A DNA stretch of 16,598 nucleotides. It comes from Pseudobutyrivibrio sp. GTDB lineage: Bacteria > Bacillota > Clostridia > Lachnospirales > Lachnospiraceae. The notes under the pieces are model-generated. The model was not told the DNA's origin, did not search any database, and was given only the letters and a program-made list of their open reading frames with translations. The position numbers were made by a program, and so were the translations under genes. The DNA lies in NCBI GenBank assembly GCA_017557715.1, contig JAFYYE010000410.1, positions 1 to 16,598 on the forward strand, given 5' to 3'. This document shows, piece by piece, positions 1-7,109 of the stretch; the stretch's first letter is position 1, and each line of letters opens with the position of its first letter.

Positions 1-487
1 CAGAAGTATTTTCAGCAACAGTCTCTACAGCAGCTTTTATTACTCCAGTTTCATCAAGACCAGCTGTATCTCTTCCAACAATCATTGAAACTGCCTTGCG
101 CCCTTCATCAAGTCCTTTGTTATTTAATGCATGATAAACCTTCATACTCTCCACATACAGGCTTTTTGCAGCAATGCACTGATAAGCAACAACGGACTCG
201 ATTATACAGCCAAATATTGAATTTAGTGTGTATGCTATGTGAAGAATTATGAAACATAATCCTGTGGAAACTCCAACTACGATAATGACCATTAACAGTC
301 CAAGGAACCTTTTTCTCCTTGAGACTTTCTCAATTTCAAGACTCTTCTCAGCAGAATTTAAAAAGATATTTGTCAGACTACTAATAAGCTTTCCAATCCA
401 TCTAACTGGATGCGGAAAGCTTACTGGATCACCTAGTAAAAGATCCAGGATAAAACTCGTTAAAAATGCCATTATGTGATAAATCAA
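1..487 (-). CDS. cbiB: Adenosylcobinamide-phosphate synthase CbiB, N-terminal part (runs off left edge)
   Basis: CbiB is an integral membrane enzyme that attaches the aminopropanol (phosphate) arm to adenosylcobyric acid. I translated this reading frame by hand. About 162 residues are visible and the frame is still open at base 1. The first hydrophobic helix ends in LLLGDP, followed by HPVRWIG, the family's N-terminal signature. Further on lies IVGRDTAGLDETGVIKAAVE followed by TVAENTS, matching the highly conserved VGRDT...VETVAEN block. A second membrane segment lies around residues 63-85. I chose the TTG at 487-485 because a GAGGG ribosome binding site sits 8 nt upstream and the resulting MIYHIMAFL puts GDP at the usual distance from the N-terminus. 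ATG at 472 or 505 are alternatives. With the TTG start the gene overlaps the end of cobC by 59 nt (44 nt with the ATG at 472). Product identity is firm; the exact start is not. Confidence 0.93.
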   Translation of the reverse strand, partial: MIYHIMAFLTSFILDLLLGDPVSFPHPVRWIGKLISSLTNIFLNSAEKSLEIEKVSRRKRFLGLLMVIIVVGVSTGLCFIILHIAYTLNSIFGCIIESVVAYQCIAAKSLYVESMKVYHALNNKGLDEGRKAVSMIVGRDTAGLDETGVIKAAVETVAENTS

Positions 488-1004
488 TTGTATATCCCTC
501 ACCATTTTCTACATGATATGAATAATAATCTCCCCCAAAGATAGACTGAAGAATTGCCATGATAGTTCCACCATGAGCAATCACTGAAATATTAGAATAA
601 TCTTTACTTTTTTCTATAAGCTTGTTAAAACCAATTAGACTTCTATCGATAGCCTCCTGTTTGCTTTCCCCTCCTGGAAAAGCCAGCTCTCCTCCGCTAT
701 CTATCCACTTCTGATATTCTAGGACGCCTGAAAGTTCTTTATAATTTTTCCCTTCAAAGCAACCAAAATCAGTTTCTTTAAGCTCCTCAATAATAAAAGG
801 CTCATGAGTTGGATAAATAAGCTTCGCAGTCTGAATACATCGTAAAAGTGGACTGGAAAAAACAATATCTGCTTTTGGATAGCTTCTACTTTTAATCTGA
901 GAAATACCTTCGTCGGATAATTCCTCATCCGTAATTCCGATATAGCATTTATTTAGATTCCCTGGAGTCATGCCATGTCGAATCAAAGTGATTTTTCTAT
1001 CCAT
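429..1004 (-). CDS. cobC: CobC-type histidine phosphatase (alpha-ribazole / adenosylcobalamin-5'-phosphate phosphatase)
   Basis: Histidine phosphatase superfamily protein of 191 residues, close to the usual CobC length. The phosphate-accepting motif LIRHGMT is at residues 7-13 (His10), an SSPLLRCIQTA segment follows at about 50-60, and the second catalytic histidine is in VIAHGGT (His144). In cobalamin synthesis this family removes the phosphate from alpha-ribazole phosphate or from the final cobalamin phosphate. Its place between CobU/CobS-type genes and cbiB supports that role over a glycolytic mutase. The start is ATG at 1004-1002, which shares one base with the preceding stop (TAATG) and has AAAGGAT upstream. 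The reading frame is open further upstream, but that would force an overlap and lose the RBS. The 3' end overlaps cbiB. The family is certain; the exact substrate is inferred from context. Confidence 0.88.
   Translation of the reverse strand: MDRKITLIRHGMTPGNLNKCYIGITDEELSDEGISQIKSRSYPKADIVFSSPLLRCIQTAKLIYPTHEPFIIEELKETDFGCFEGKNYKELSGVLEYQKWIDSGGELAFPGGESKQEAIDRSLIGFNKLIEKSKDYSNISVIAHGGTIMAILQSIFGGDYYSYHVENGEGYTIDLSHNGIFNEFYPGSFTR
496..500 (-). promoter_or_regulatory. Ribosome binding site favouring the TTG start of cbiB
   Basis: Read on the minus strand, GAGGG is followed by an 8-nt spacer and TTG at 487-485. The in-frame ATG at 472 has no purine-rich element at a usable distance. This site decides the proposed start, and it lies inside the cobC coding region. 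Confidence 0.55.
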
Positions 1005-1336
1005 TATTTTATCCTTTGCCCAATGCCACAAACTACTCGATGAACTTCCGTTGCATCCTTCGCAAGCTCAATCATAATACGTCCACAAACCTCTCGCCAG
1101 GTTCTGTCATCTTCTTCCATAGGTACAATTCCATTTCCAATTTCATCTGAAATAACTACCCATTCGTCCCCTCTAACAGCCTCACGAATCTCATCAAGAA
1201 TCTCGTTTCCTTTTTTTCCTTCTACGAGACGCTTTTTCACAAACAAATGAAGCTGATTAAAATACTTAGCATTCGGAAATTCTTGTCGTGCGTATTCAGT
1301 TTTTCCCTGATAGCTTCCACCAATAACTAAAATCAT
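1004..1336 (-). CDS. Short CobU-like P-loop protein (truncated cobinamide kinase/guanylyltransferase paralogue)
   Basis: A 110-residue protein resembling the two ends of CobU with the middle removed. The N-terminus has a P-loop, GGSYQGKT at residues 6-13, like the CobU GGxxSGKS loop. The C-terminus has SDEIGNGIVP at 63-72, then REVCGRI and VVCGIGQRIK, which match the canonical CobU segments (NEVGxGIVP, R..GR, GIPxxLK). Between them there is no HRxxR stretch, so the histidine that carries GMP in CobU is absent. Standard CobU is about 180 residues. The start is ATG at 1336-1334, with GAGGTG ending a few bases upstream; an in-frame TTG at 1348 is less likely. It lies 20 nt after cobS and its stop overlaps the cobC start. 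It might be a kinase-only enzyme, a CobU partner subunit or a regulatory ATPase. The full-length cobU is nearby. Confidence 0.82.
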   Translation of the reverse strand: MILVIGGSYQGKTEYARQEFPNAKYFNQLHLFVKKRLVEGKKGNEILDEIREAVRGDEWVVISDEIGNGIVPMEEDDRTWREVCGRIMIELAKDATEVHRVVCGIGQRIK

Positions 1337-1340
1337 TGTA

Positions 1341-1346
1341 CACCTC
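1341..1346 (-). promoter_or_regulatory. Ribosome binding site fixing the start of the short CobU-like gene
   Basis: GAGGTG on the minus strand, with 6 nt between GAGG and the ATG at 1336-1334. The upstream in-frame TTG at 1348 overlaps this element and so is unlikely to be the start. Confidence 0.6.
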
Positions 1347-1356
1347 AACTATACTG

Positions 1357-2136
1357 TTATCCCGCAATGGCTGGATTGTTAATCATGGAACAAATAGCTA
1401 CCGCAATAGCCATATAAACCTCAGCCTTACATACAAACCAGCCAGCCAAATCTCCTGTAATACCGCCAAATTTTGTATAAGCAACATATATGTAATACAC
1501 CACTGCAATCATAAGTGCTATTAATGAACAGGTGCAATACCACTGAAAGTAAAGCCCTGCTACAAAATTACTGATAATGAATTCCACCGCAAGACAGGCA
1601 ACTACAATATTATCCTGAGCTGTTCTTGCTGATGTACTAAGAATTCCATCACTCTTGGCCTTTTTTGAACGAACTACACATAAACCACTAACTGCTCTTA
1701 CTTCCACAAAAGAAAAGCACCATGTCAAAATTGCCTTGTCATCCATTAGGTAAATTGCTGTAAATAAAAGAATTCCAAGTGTTATTAGGTTAATAACTGA
1801 AAAAGCTCCTATATGAGAATCCTTTAGTATTTCAAGACGTTTTTTTCTATCACCCCAAGAAGAAAGAGCATCACAGGTATCCATATAGCCATCCACATGA
1901 AAGCCTCCTGTAATAATTATAGGAATGATAACTCCTATGGCGGCAAATGGAATTCCATTCATTGGAAGAATGAAAGATGCTCTGTGCCAGAGGTACATAA
2001 CAAAGCCTATGACAGCACCCACGAATGGAAAGAAAATAAGATGATATTTCATATCTTCGCTTGCCCAGTCAAATTTTGGCATAGGAATCCTAGAGTACAT
2101 TGAAAACGCCACTGCAAATGATTTAAGTATTTTCAT
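1357..2136 (-). CDS. cobS: Adenosylcobinamide-GDP ribazoletransferase (cobalamin synthase) CobS
   Basis: CobS joins adenosylcobinamide-GDP to alpha-ribazole (or its phosphate), giving the complete cobamide, at the cytoplasmic membrane. The protein has 259 residues, the family's usual size, and is mostly hydrophobic helices. The N-terminus MKILKSFAVAFSMYSRIPMP matches the family opening (...ALxFLTRIPxP). The acidic metal-binding motif GGFHVDGYMDTCDAL is at 77-91, followed by RLEILKDSHIGAFSV from about residue 100. Near the C-terminus, GGITGDLAG corresponds to the conserved GGxTGDxxG element. The ATG overlaps the cobU stop by 4 nt (ATGA), and an AGGAG about 8 nt upstream lies within cobU, so the two are probably translationally coupled. 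Identification is firm. Confidence 0.97.
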   Translation of the reverse strand: MKILKSFAVAFSMYSRIPMPKFDWASEDMKYHLIFFPFVGAVIGFVMYLWHRASFILPMNGIPFAAIGVIIPIIITGGFHVDGYMDTCDALSSWGDRKKRLEILKDSHIGAFSVINLITLGILLFTAIYLMDDKAILTWCFSFVEVRAVSGLCVVRSKKAKSDGILSTSARTAQDNIVVACLAVEFIISNFVAGLYFQWYCTCSLIALMIAVVYYIYVAYTKFGGITGDLAGWFVCKAEVYMAIAVAICSMINNPAIAG

Positions 2137-2651
2137 CTTTCTACTCCTATTCCTACAACCACCTCAACTGACCTTGCTGCCATTTTAGCAATCTCAGCAT
2201 TTATCTTACCTAATGCCCTTAGGTACTCTTTTGTTGTATCGTCATATGAAATACCATCCTCAAAAATATCGTTAGTAACAATCACAAGACTTGATACTTT
2301 TGATTCCAGTTCCTTAATATCTTTTAAAACTTTATCTACGATGGATTTCTCTGATTTTATCTGTCCATCGCGGAACATTTCGTTAGCCACCAGATTGGAC
2401 ATACACTCTAAAAGAATTATCCCATCTGAATCCTGGTTTATCGTATTTGCGATATCAACAGGCTGCTCTAGTGTGATAAATTCTTTGCCTTCTCTTAGAC
2501 TTCTGTGTCTTGCTATACGTTCTACAGACTCAGAATCATTTGCCTTCATGGTAGCTAAATAATATCTGTTTTTATATTGAGAATTACAGACAATGTCCTC
2601 TGCATAAGCAGATTTTCCACTACTGCTTCCACCATAAATCAATGTAATCAT
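2133..2651 (-). CDS. cobU: Adenosylcobinamide kinase / adenosylcobinamide-phosphate guanylyltransferase CobU
   Basis: CobU phosphorylates adenosylcobinamide and then transfers GMP to make adenosylcobinamide-GDP, the CobS substrate. It has 172 residues. The P-loop GGSSSGKS is at 7-14. RIARHRSLR contains His49, the position that is guanylylated in characterised CobU proteins, and is followed by TLEQP at 60-64. LLECMSNL at 80-87 fits the DCLTLWL segment. The C-terminal third is less canonical: TNDIFEDGISYDD replaces the usual SNEVGxGIVP, although LRALGKINAEIA and VVVGIGVER still align. The gene starts directly after the cobT stop with no spacer and overlaps cobS by 4 nt. The divergent C-terminal motif is notable because a second, shorter CobU-like gene 800 nt downstream keeps the canonical version. 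Confidence 0.93.
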   Translation of the reverse strand: MITLIYGGSSSGKSAYAEDIVCNSQYKNRYYLATMKANDSESVERIARHRSLREGKEFITLEQPVDIANTINQDSDGIILLECMSNLVANEMFRDGQIKSEKSIVDKVLKDIKELESKVSSLVIVTNDIFEDGISYDDTTKEYLRALGKINAEIAKMAARSVEVVVGIGVER

Positions 2652-3728
2652 TTAATTAAATCTCTCATACTGTTCTACTTCAGAATCCTGAAATTTAAGA
2701 GCCTTATGAAATACTTCGTCAGCCATCTTAAGCAGACTCACCATCATAACTGCTCCAGCTCCCTCTCCAACAGCCATCTTCCCATCTATAACTGGTCGAA
2801 TGTCAAGCTTCTTAGCAAGCTTTTCAGCAACTGGCTCCTTGCTGATATGGGATGGGATTAAATAATCTCTTGCACCATCTAGTAGTCTGTCTGCTACAAG
2901 AGCTGAAACCTGACTAAGCATGCCATCAAGAATAATTGGTACTTTATATAAAGCTCCTCCAATTACGATTCCAGTCATTGCTGCAAGCTCAAGACCTCCA
3001 AAATAGCTACAAATCTCCACTGGAGACAAGCCACTAAATTTGGAAAGCGCCATGGAGACTACTGCCCTTTTCTTACTAAAACCTTCGTCATTAAGGCCAG
3101 CCCCTCTGCCAGTAACTGCCTCCGCATTTAAATCAAGCAGGTATCCTGCCATAACAGCTGCTGAGGTAGTATTTCCGATTCCCATTTCTCCTACAAGAAT
3201 CAGATTTTTCCCTTCTTCTTTACTATCCTTCACTAAATCCATTCCAACCTGTACAGCTCGTGAAAACTCTTCCACTGTCATTGCTGGCTGTTTTAGGAAA
3301 TTGCAGGTGCCATATTTGACACGTCGATTGAGAGTGCATGGAACCTCCTCTGGGCAATTAATACCAATATCAACTGATAAAATATCTATTCCAAGAGATG
3401 TGGCCATAACGCCAGCTGTAGAAATACCCTTTCCGATGTTGGTAGCACAAATTTTGGTCACTTCCTGACTGGTCTGACTCACACCTTCCTCAACAATGCC
3501 GTGATCACCGCAGCACACTATTAATCTACCATTGGATAAATCAGGTGCATCAAATCCTTGAATAGCCGCAATCTTCGAATAATATGTTTCCAGTGTGCCT
3601 AAGCTTCCAATTGGCTTCGCAACTTTGTCCCACTTGTTTTGCATTTCTTTAATAGCTTCTGCATCAACAGGTTCGATTGTAAGCTTATTCTCTAAAACAT
3701 CATCGATTAAGTATCTAGTGTTTGCCAT
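2652..3728 (-). CDS. cobT: Nicotinate-nucleotide--dimethylbenzimidazole phosphoribosyltransferase CobT
   Basis: CobT activates the lower-ligand base (dimethylbenzimidazole or related) by transferring phosphoribose from nicotinate mononucleotide, giving alpha-ribazole phosphate. It has 358 residues, the normal length. Visible family blocks in order are KPIGSLGTLE (38-47), CCGDHGIVEEGVS (from 72), GEMGIGNTT (180-188), TGRGAGL (206-212) and the catalytic loop VGEGAGA, in which Glu322 corresponds to the catalytic glutamate (Glu317) of the Salmonella enzyme. The start overlaps the end of cbiA by 14 nt. A GGAGG lies about 12 nt upstream of the ATG, with a nearer GAAG also present. No lower-ligand synthesis gene (bluB or bza) is seen in the window, so the base is either made elsewhere or salvaged. 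Confidence 0.97.
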   Translation of the reverse strand: MANTRYLIDDVLENKLTIEPVDAEAIKEMQNKWDKVAKPIGSLGTLETYYSKIAAIQGFDAPDLSNGRLIVCCGDHGIVEEGVSQTSQEVTKICATNIGKGISTAGVMATSLGIDILSVDIGINCPEEVPCTLNRRVKYGTCNFLKQPAMTVEEFSRAVQVGMDLVKDSKEEGKNLILVGEMGIGNTTSAAVMAGYLLDLNAEAVTGRGAGLNDEGFSKKRAVVSMALSKFSGLSPVEICSYFGGLELAAMTGIVIGGALYKVPIILDGMLSQVSALVADRLLDGARDYLIPSHISKEPVAEKLAKKLDIRPVIDGKMAVGEGAGAVMMVSLLKMADEVFHKALKFQDSEVEQYERFN

Positions 3729-5049
3729 ATTTCTTCATAGCCTCCACAAAATTTGTAATGAACTTTGGATTGGATGGGTAATATAAATGAGGAAAACCAA
3801 TGAAACTTCCTCCAACTTTATGAATGCATTTCCAACTCTTGCTGCCGGTAGGCTTAATTGCCGTGCAAGCCTCACCGTTATTATCTGTATCGTAGTAATG
3901 GAACTCATGACCTTTGATTTCAGTATCATCGTCTTGAATAGTCACATAACCAAATCTTACCAACTTTCCAACAAACCTTGCCACACCTGAGATGGCTCCA
4001 ACCATATCAAACTGTCTGTTGTCGTTGTCAGTGACAGAATCAAGTAGATACATAAACCCGCCACACTCAGCCAATATCGGCATTCCATCCTCAAAAGCAT
4101 TTCTAATATCGTATTTGATTGAAGAATTGGATGACAGTTCTCGCAAATAATTTTCCGGATAACCACCACCAAGTAAGATTCCACTAATACCTTCAGGAAG
4201 ATGCTTGGCGTTTATAGGAGAAAATGTAACCAGCTCTACTCCCGCCTCCTGAAGTAGCTCAAAATTTTCCCTGTAATAAAAGCAAAATGCATTATCACTG
4301 GCTACAGCAAGTCTGACTGACTTCTCCGTTTTTTCTTCCTTCTTCTTATCTTCTATTATATCTAATTTAGGTGCTGCTTCGGCTATTTTTTTCAGATCAG
4401 CAATCTTTATATTTTCATCAATTATTCCAGCCATTATTTCGAGTTTTTCATTTATGGAATCCACTTCGTTTGGAAGTATTAAACCAAGATGCCTGCTGCT
4501 AAATTCCACATCTTTTATGCTTGGAACGCTACCTAAATATTGCACCTTAAGCTCATCTTCAATAAGCTTGCCAAGCTTATCTCCAAAAGCAGGATTCGTC
4601 CTGTTAAGGATTACTCCTTTTATAAGCCCATGCTTGTCATAATCCAAAAAACCCTTAATCTCTGCAAGTATGGAGCGACCTGCTCCCTTTGCATCAATGA
4701 CAAGTATTATTGGTGTTTTAAGAACTCTGGCCAAATCATAGCTGGAGCCTGATTCCTCTGTGCCACCAACACCATCGAAAAGGCCCATAACACCTTCGAT
4801 TACAGCAATATTGCCACTATACTCTTTAACAAACAGACTTATAGTGGTGTCATCATCTGTAAAAAAGGTATCCAGATTTCCTGATGGAATCCCAAGCACA
4901 GTCCTATGAAACATAGGATCAATATAATCCGGGCCGCACTTAAAGCTGCAGGGATTCATACCCTGGCTCTTCAAGACTGCCAAAATACCGCATGTAATTG
5001 TAGTTTTTCCGCTGCCACTTTTCGGAGCAGCTATCATAATTCTATTCAT
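3715..5049 (-). CDS. cbiA: Cobyrinate a,c-diamide synthase CbiA
   Basis: CbiA amidates the a and c carboxylates of cobyrinic acid using ATP and glutamine. It has 444 residues, near the family norm. The N-terminal dethiobiotin-synthetase-like ATPase domain carries the P-loop APKSGSGKTT (8-17), FKCGPDYIDP (36-45) and EGVMGLFDG (85-93). A lysine/glutamate-rich linker around 228-244 joins it to a class I glutamine amidotransferase-like domain with LGGGYPE (293-299), the nucleophile Cys329 in LAECGGFMYL, and a C-terminal histidine in GFPHLYY (His421). Two amidotransferases are present in this operon. This one is CbiA rather than CbiP because of the KCGPDYIDP and ECGGFMYL motifs. It overlaps the cbiJET fusion by 4 nt (ATGA) and cobT by 14 nt. 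The Shine-Dalgarno element before its ATG is weak, so it may depend on coupling to the upstream gene. Confidence 0.96.
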   Translation of the reverse strand: MNRIMIAAPKSGSGKTTITCGILAVLKSQGMNPCSFKCGPDYIDPMFHRTVLGIPSGNLDTFFTDDDTTISLFVKEYSGNIAVIEGVMGLFDGVGGTEESGSSYDLARVLKTPIILVIDAKGAGRSILAEIKGFLDYDKHGLIKGVILNRTNPAFGDKLGKLIEDELKVQYLGSVPSIKDVEFSSRHLGLILPNEVDSINEKLEIMAGIIDENIKIADLKKIAEAAPKLDIIEDKKKEEKTEKSVRLAVASDNAFCFYYRENFELLQEAGVELVTFSPINAKHLPEGISGILLGGGYPENYLRELSSNSSIKYDIRNAFEDGMPILAECGGFMYLLDSVTDNDNRQFDMVGAISGVARFVGKLVRFGYVTIQDDDTEIKGHEFHYYDTDNNGEACTAIKPTGSKSWKCIHKVGGSFIGFPHLYYPSNPKFITNFVEAMKKYGKH

Positions 5050-7109
5050 ATGCTAAACGATACGATATATACGGGGTTTTGTCCCTGCATAATACTGTAG
5101 TCTCCTGCTTTTTTAGCTTTTGAAACAACTATCTGTACAATGTCAGAATCAATAATTTCGTATTTACGAAGTACATTATTAATTTCTGATATAGTTTCTA
5201 TAGTGACTGAATTAATTACAACTTTAATAGGTGAATTATAAGACTTGAGCAATATAATTATCTCTTCTAATCGTCCAGCACTACCACCAATAAAAACATG
5301 GGTAGGCACAGGCAGACCTTCAAGTGCTTCTGGAGCAGCACCTGAAATTACTGAAATGTTTTCAAGCATATGCTTTGCTACGTTTTTACGAATTAAATCA
5401 CAAGCCTCATCTTTAAGCTCAATGGCATACACTTTGATGCTCGAATCAAGCCTAGCCATCTCCACTGCCACAGAACCGCTTCCACTTCCGATATCATAAA
5501 CAACTGCATTCTTGTGCAATCGAAGCTTACAAATAGAAAGCTCTCGGATTTCTTCTTTTGACATAGGCACGTTGTCTCTGATGAAATCCTCATCAGTAAG
5601 ATATGGTGCTATGATCTTAGGCTGGCAAAAATCATTTTTTATGATAATTGTACTTAAACCTTCTACATCGTAAGTGCTACACTTTTCAGCTGTATACCAG
5701 CCAAGCTTTTCATCAAAGTAAAGATTTGTACCGATGAATACTTTGAATTTCCCCGCACCATTGTTTTCCAGCGATACAAGAATATCTCCTATTACCCTGA
5801 CATCCTTGCTACCAGATGTAATTACAAATGTCTTCTCATTACACTGCACTGCTCCAATCAAGGCTGGGCGCCAGTTATCATCTGTGATTCCATGTGTACT
5901 TAAAATCTTTCCATCCTGCCAGGTGAGATTTGCCTTTGCAGCAATGGCACTAATAGAAGAAATGCCAGGCAATACTTTAACATCAGCATATCCGGTCTTA
6001 GTAAGCGCTTCTGCCAGCTTAGTGGCTCCGCTATAAAAACCGGTATCTCCCGAGAACAGTACAACAGCATTTTTCTTTCCAAACTTAATATCAGAAACTA
6101 TTTCTTCTAAACAAGGCAAAATATCCTTAGCCAAATAATACGGATATTTCTTTCCCTCAGCTTCAAGCCCCACAATCATTCTTGGGGCACCAAATATATA
6201 ATCAGCTTCTGCTACAGCTTTTTGAACCTCTACTGTAATGGAATCTGGCCCCATTCCAAAACCGCATAGAGCCACAGATATCTTTTTATCAGCTGTAATA
6301 GACTCTGGCGTAACCTTTTCTAATGGCGTGGTTACCTCTTCATTTATTTCTAATTCATTAAATAAGCCCTGAAGCACCTGAGTGAAAGTCATGGCCTGTG
6401 CTGATTCTTCTGGACGCTTTATTACAAAGCACTTCGTTCCACAAGCATTTGCAGCTTCAATTCTACTGGCTTCTCCACCTGATTTACCACTTTCCTTAAG
6501 GACACAAATACTTGCATTATATTCTCTAAGACATGCAATATTCATCCCTTTAGAAAATGGTCCCTGCATGGCAATTATCTGATTCCCCTTGAGACCTTGC
6601 TTTTTACAAATCTCAAGACTCTCGTCATTAGGAATGATACGAGCAATAATACGTTCTTTTAATTCATCATATTGGCAAAACTTAGGCAATTCCTTACTAC
6701 CAGTAGTAAGAAAAATATTTCCTGAGGTATTTATAAGAGCCTTTGCACAATCTTCCACCGTATCAAAGAACGTGCAATTACTGTAATCTATCTGCTCTTC
6801 TTCTCTGGCCAGACGATAAAAAGGAATCGGCTTGTATTTGAACAAGCTGTCCTCTATTTCCTTTTTTACGATTTCTGCAAAAGGATGTGTTGCATCAACA
6901 ATGGCATCTGGTTGCTCACATTCGTACAGCTTAAGCATTCCATCGGCATCCATTCGCCCCGCATGAATCTTGATATGAGACGACTCTGTCACAGGCTCTT
7001 TACCATATTCTGTGGCAACACAATATATGCAAAGAACATCCACTGCTTCTAAAGCCTCAGCAAGCTTTCTCCCTTCAGTTGTTCCACCAAAAATGATTAC
7101 TTTTTTCAT
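5046..7109 (-). CDS. cbiJET: Three-domain fusion CbiJ-CbiE-CbiT (cobalt-precorrin-6A reductase / C5- and C15-methyltransferase)
   Basis: A 687-residue protein with three enzymes in one chain. Residues 1 to about 252 are CbiJ/CobK, the NAD(P)H-dependent cobalt-precorrin-6A reductase: GGTTEGR (8-14), DATHPFA (72-78), TTGSKEL (135-141), MQGPFS (181-186) and ESGKSGG (206-212). After a threonine/glutamate-rich linker (about 255-275), residues 276 to about 495 are CbiE, a tetrapyrrole methyltransferase acting at C5: CGFGMGPDSIT (282-292), FSGDTGFYSGA (352-362), LPGISS (380-385). Residues about 505-687 are CbiT, the Rossmann-fold methyltransferase that methylates C15 and removes the ring-C acetate carboxyl, with the SAM-binding motif YDIGSGSGS (538-546). 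CbiE-CbiT fusion is known as CobL; adding CbiJ puts consecutive steps in one chain. It overlaps cbiH and cbiA by 4 nt each. An AGAGGAT site precedes the ATG. Confidence 0.96.
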   Translation of the reverse strand: MKKVIIFGGTTEGRKLAEALEAVDVLCIYCVATEYGKEPVTESSHIKIHAGRMDADGMLKLYECEQPDAIVDATHPFAEIVKKEIEDSLFKYKPIPFYRLAREEEQIDYSNCTFFDTVEDCAKALINTSGNIFLTTGSKELPKFCQYDELKERIIARIIPNDESLEICKKQGLKGNQIIAMQGPFSKGMNIACLREYNASICVLKESGKSGGEASRIEAANACGTKCFVIKRPEESAQAMTFTQVLQGLFNELEINEEVTTPLEKVTPESITADKKISVALCGFGMGPDSITVEVQKAVAEADYIFGAPRMIVGLEAEGKKYPYYLAKDILPCLEEIVSDIKFGKKNAVVLFSGDTGFYSGATKLAEALTKTGYADVKVLPGISSISAIAAKANLTWQDGKILSTHGITDDNWRPALIGAVQCNEKTFVITSGSKDVRVIGDILVSLENNGAGKFKVFIGTNLYFDEKLGWYTAEKCSTYDVEGLSTIIIKNDFCQPKIIAPYLTDEDFIRDNVPMSKEEIRELSICKLRLHKNAVVYDIGSGSGSVAVEMARLDSSIKVYAIELKDEACDLIRKNVAKHMLENISVISGAAPEALEGLPVPTHVFIGGSAGRLEEIIILLKSYNSPIKVVINSVTIETISEINNVLRKYEIIDSDIVQIVVSKAKKAGDYSIMQGQNPVYIVSFSI

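Noticed and set aside
16..29. A 14-nt direct repeat, CAACAGTCTCTACA, near the left edge (16-29) and at the right end (16585-16598), suggesting a circular or element boundary.
   Set aside because: Both copies are inside intact coding frames and encode a VETV stretch in each protein (the conserved VETVAEN motif of CbiB and an acidic linker in the other). The match does not extend further, so chance plus codon use explains it.
249..479. Plus-strand open frame of 76 codons opposite cbiB.
   Set aside because: It lies antisense to the well-conserved CbiB frame, has no recognisable motif and is a shadow of the real gene.
719..928. Second minus-strand frame inside cobC.
   Set aside because: It is out of frame within a gene whose RHG and HGG phosphatase motifs are intact, and its translation is low-complexity.
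1004..1336. Reading the short CobU-like gene as a pseudogene fragment.
   Set aside because: It has its own good ribosome binding site, an uninterrupted frame, a P-loop and a well-conserved C-terminus, and it is tightly joined to cobC. A decayed fragment would not keep these.
3040..3468. Plus-strand open frame of 142 codons opposite cobT.
   Set aside because: It is antisense to conserved CobT motifs. Its composition reflects the complement of the CobT codons, with no RBS or known domain.
5046..7109. The cbiJ-cbiE-cbiT fusion as a sequencing artefact.
   Set aside because: All three domains are intact in one frame with linkers of plausible composition, and CbiE-CbiT fusions are an established family arrangement.
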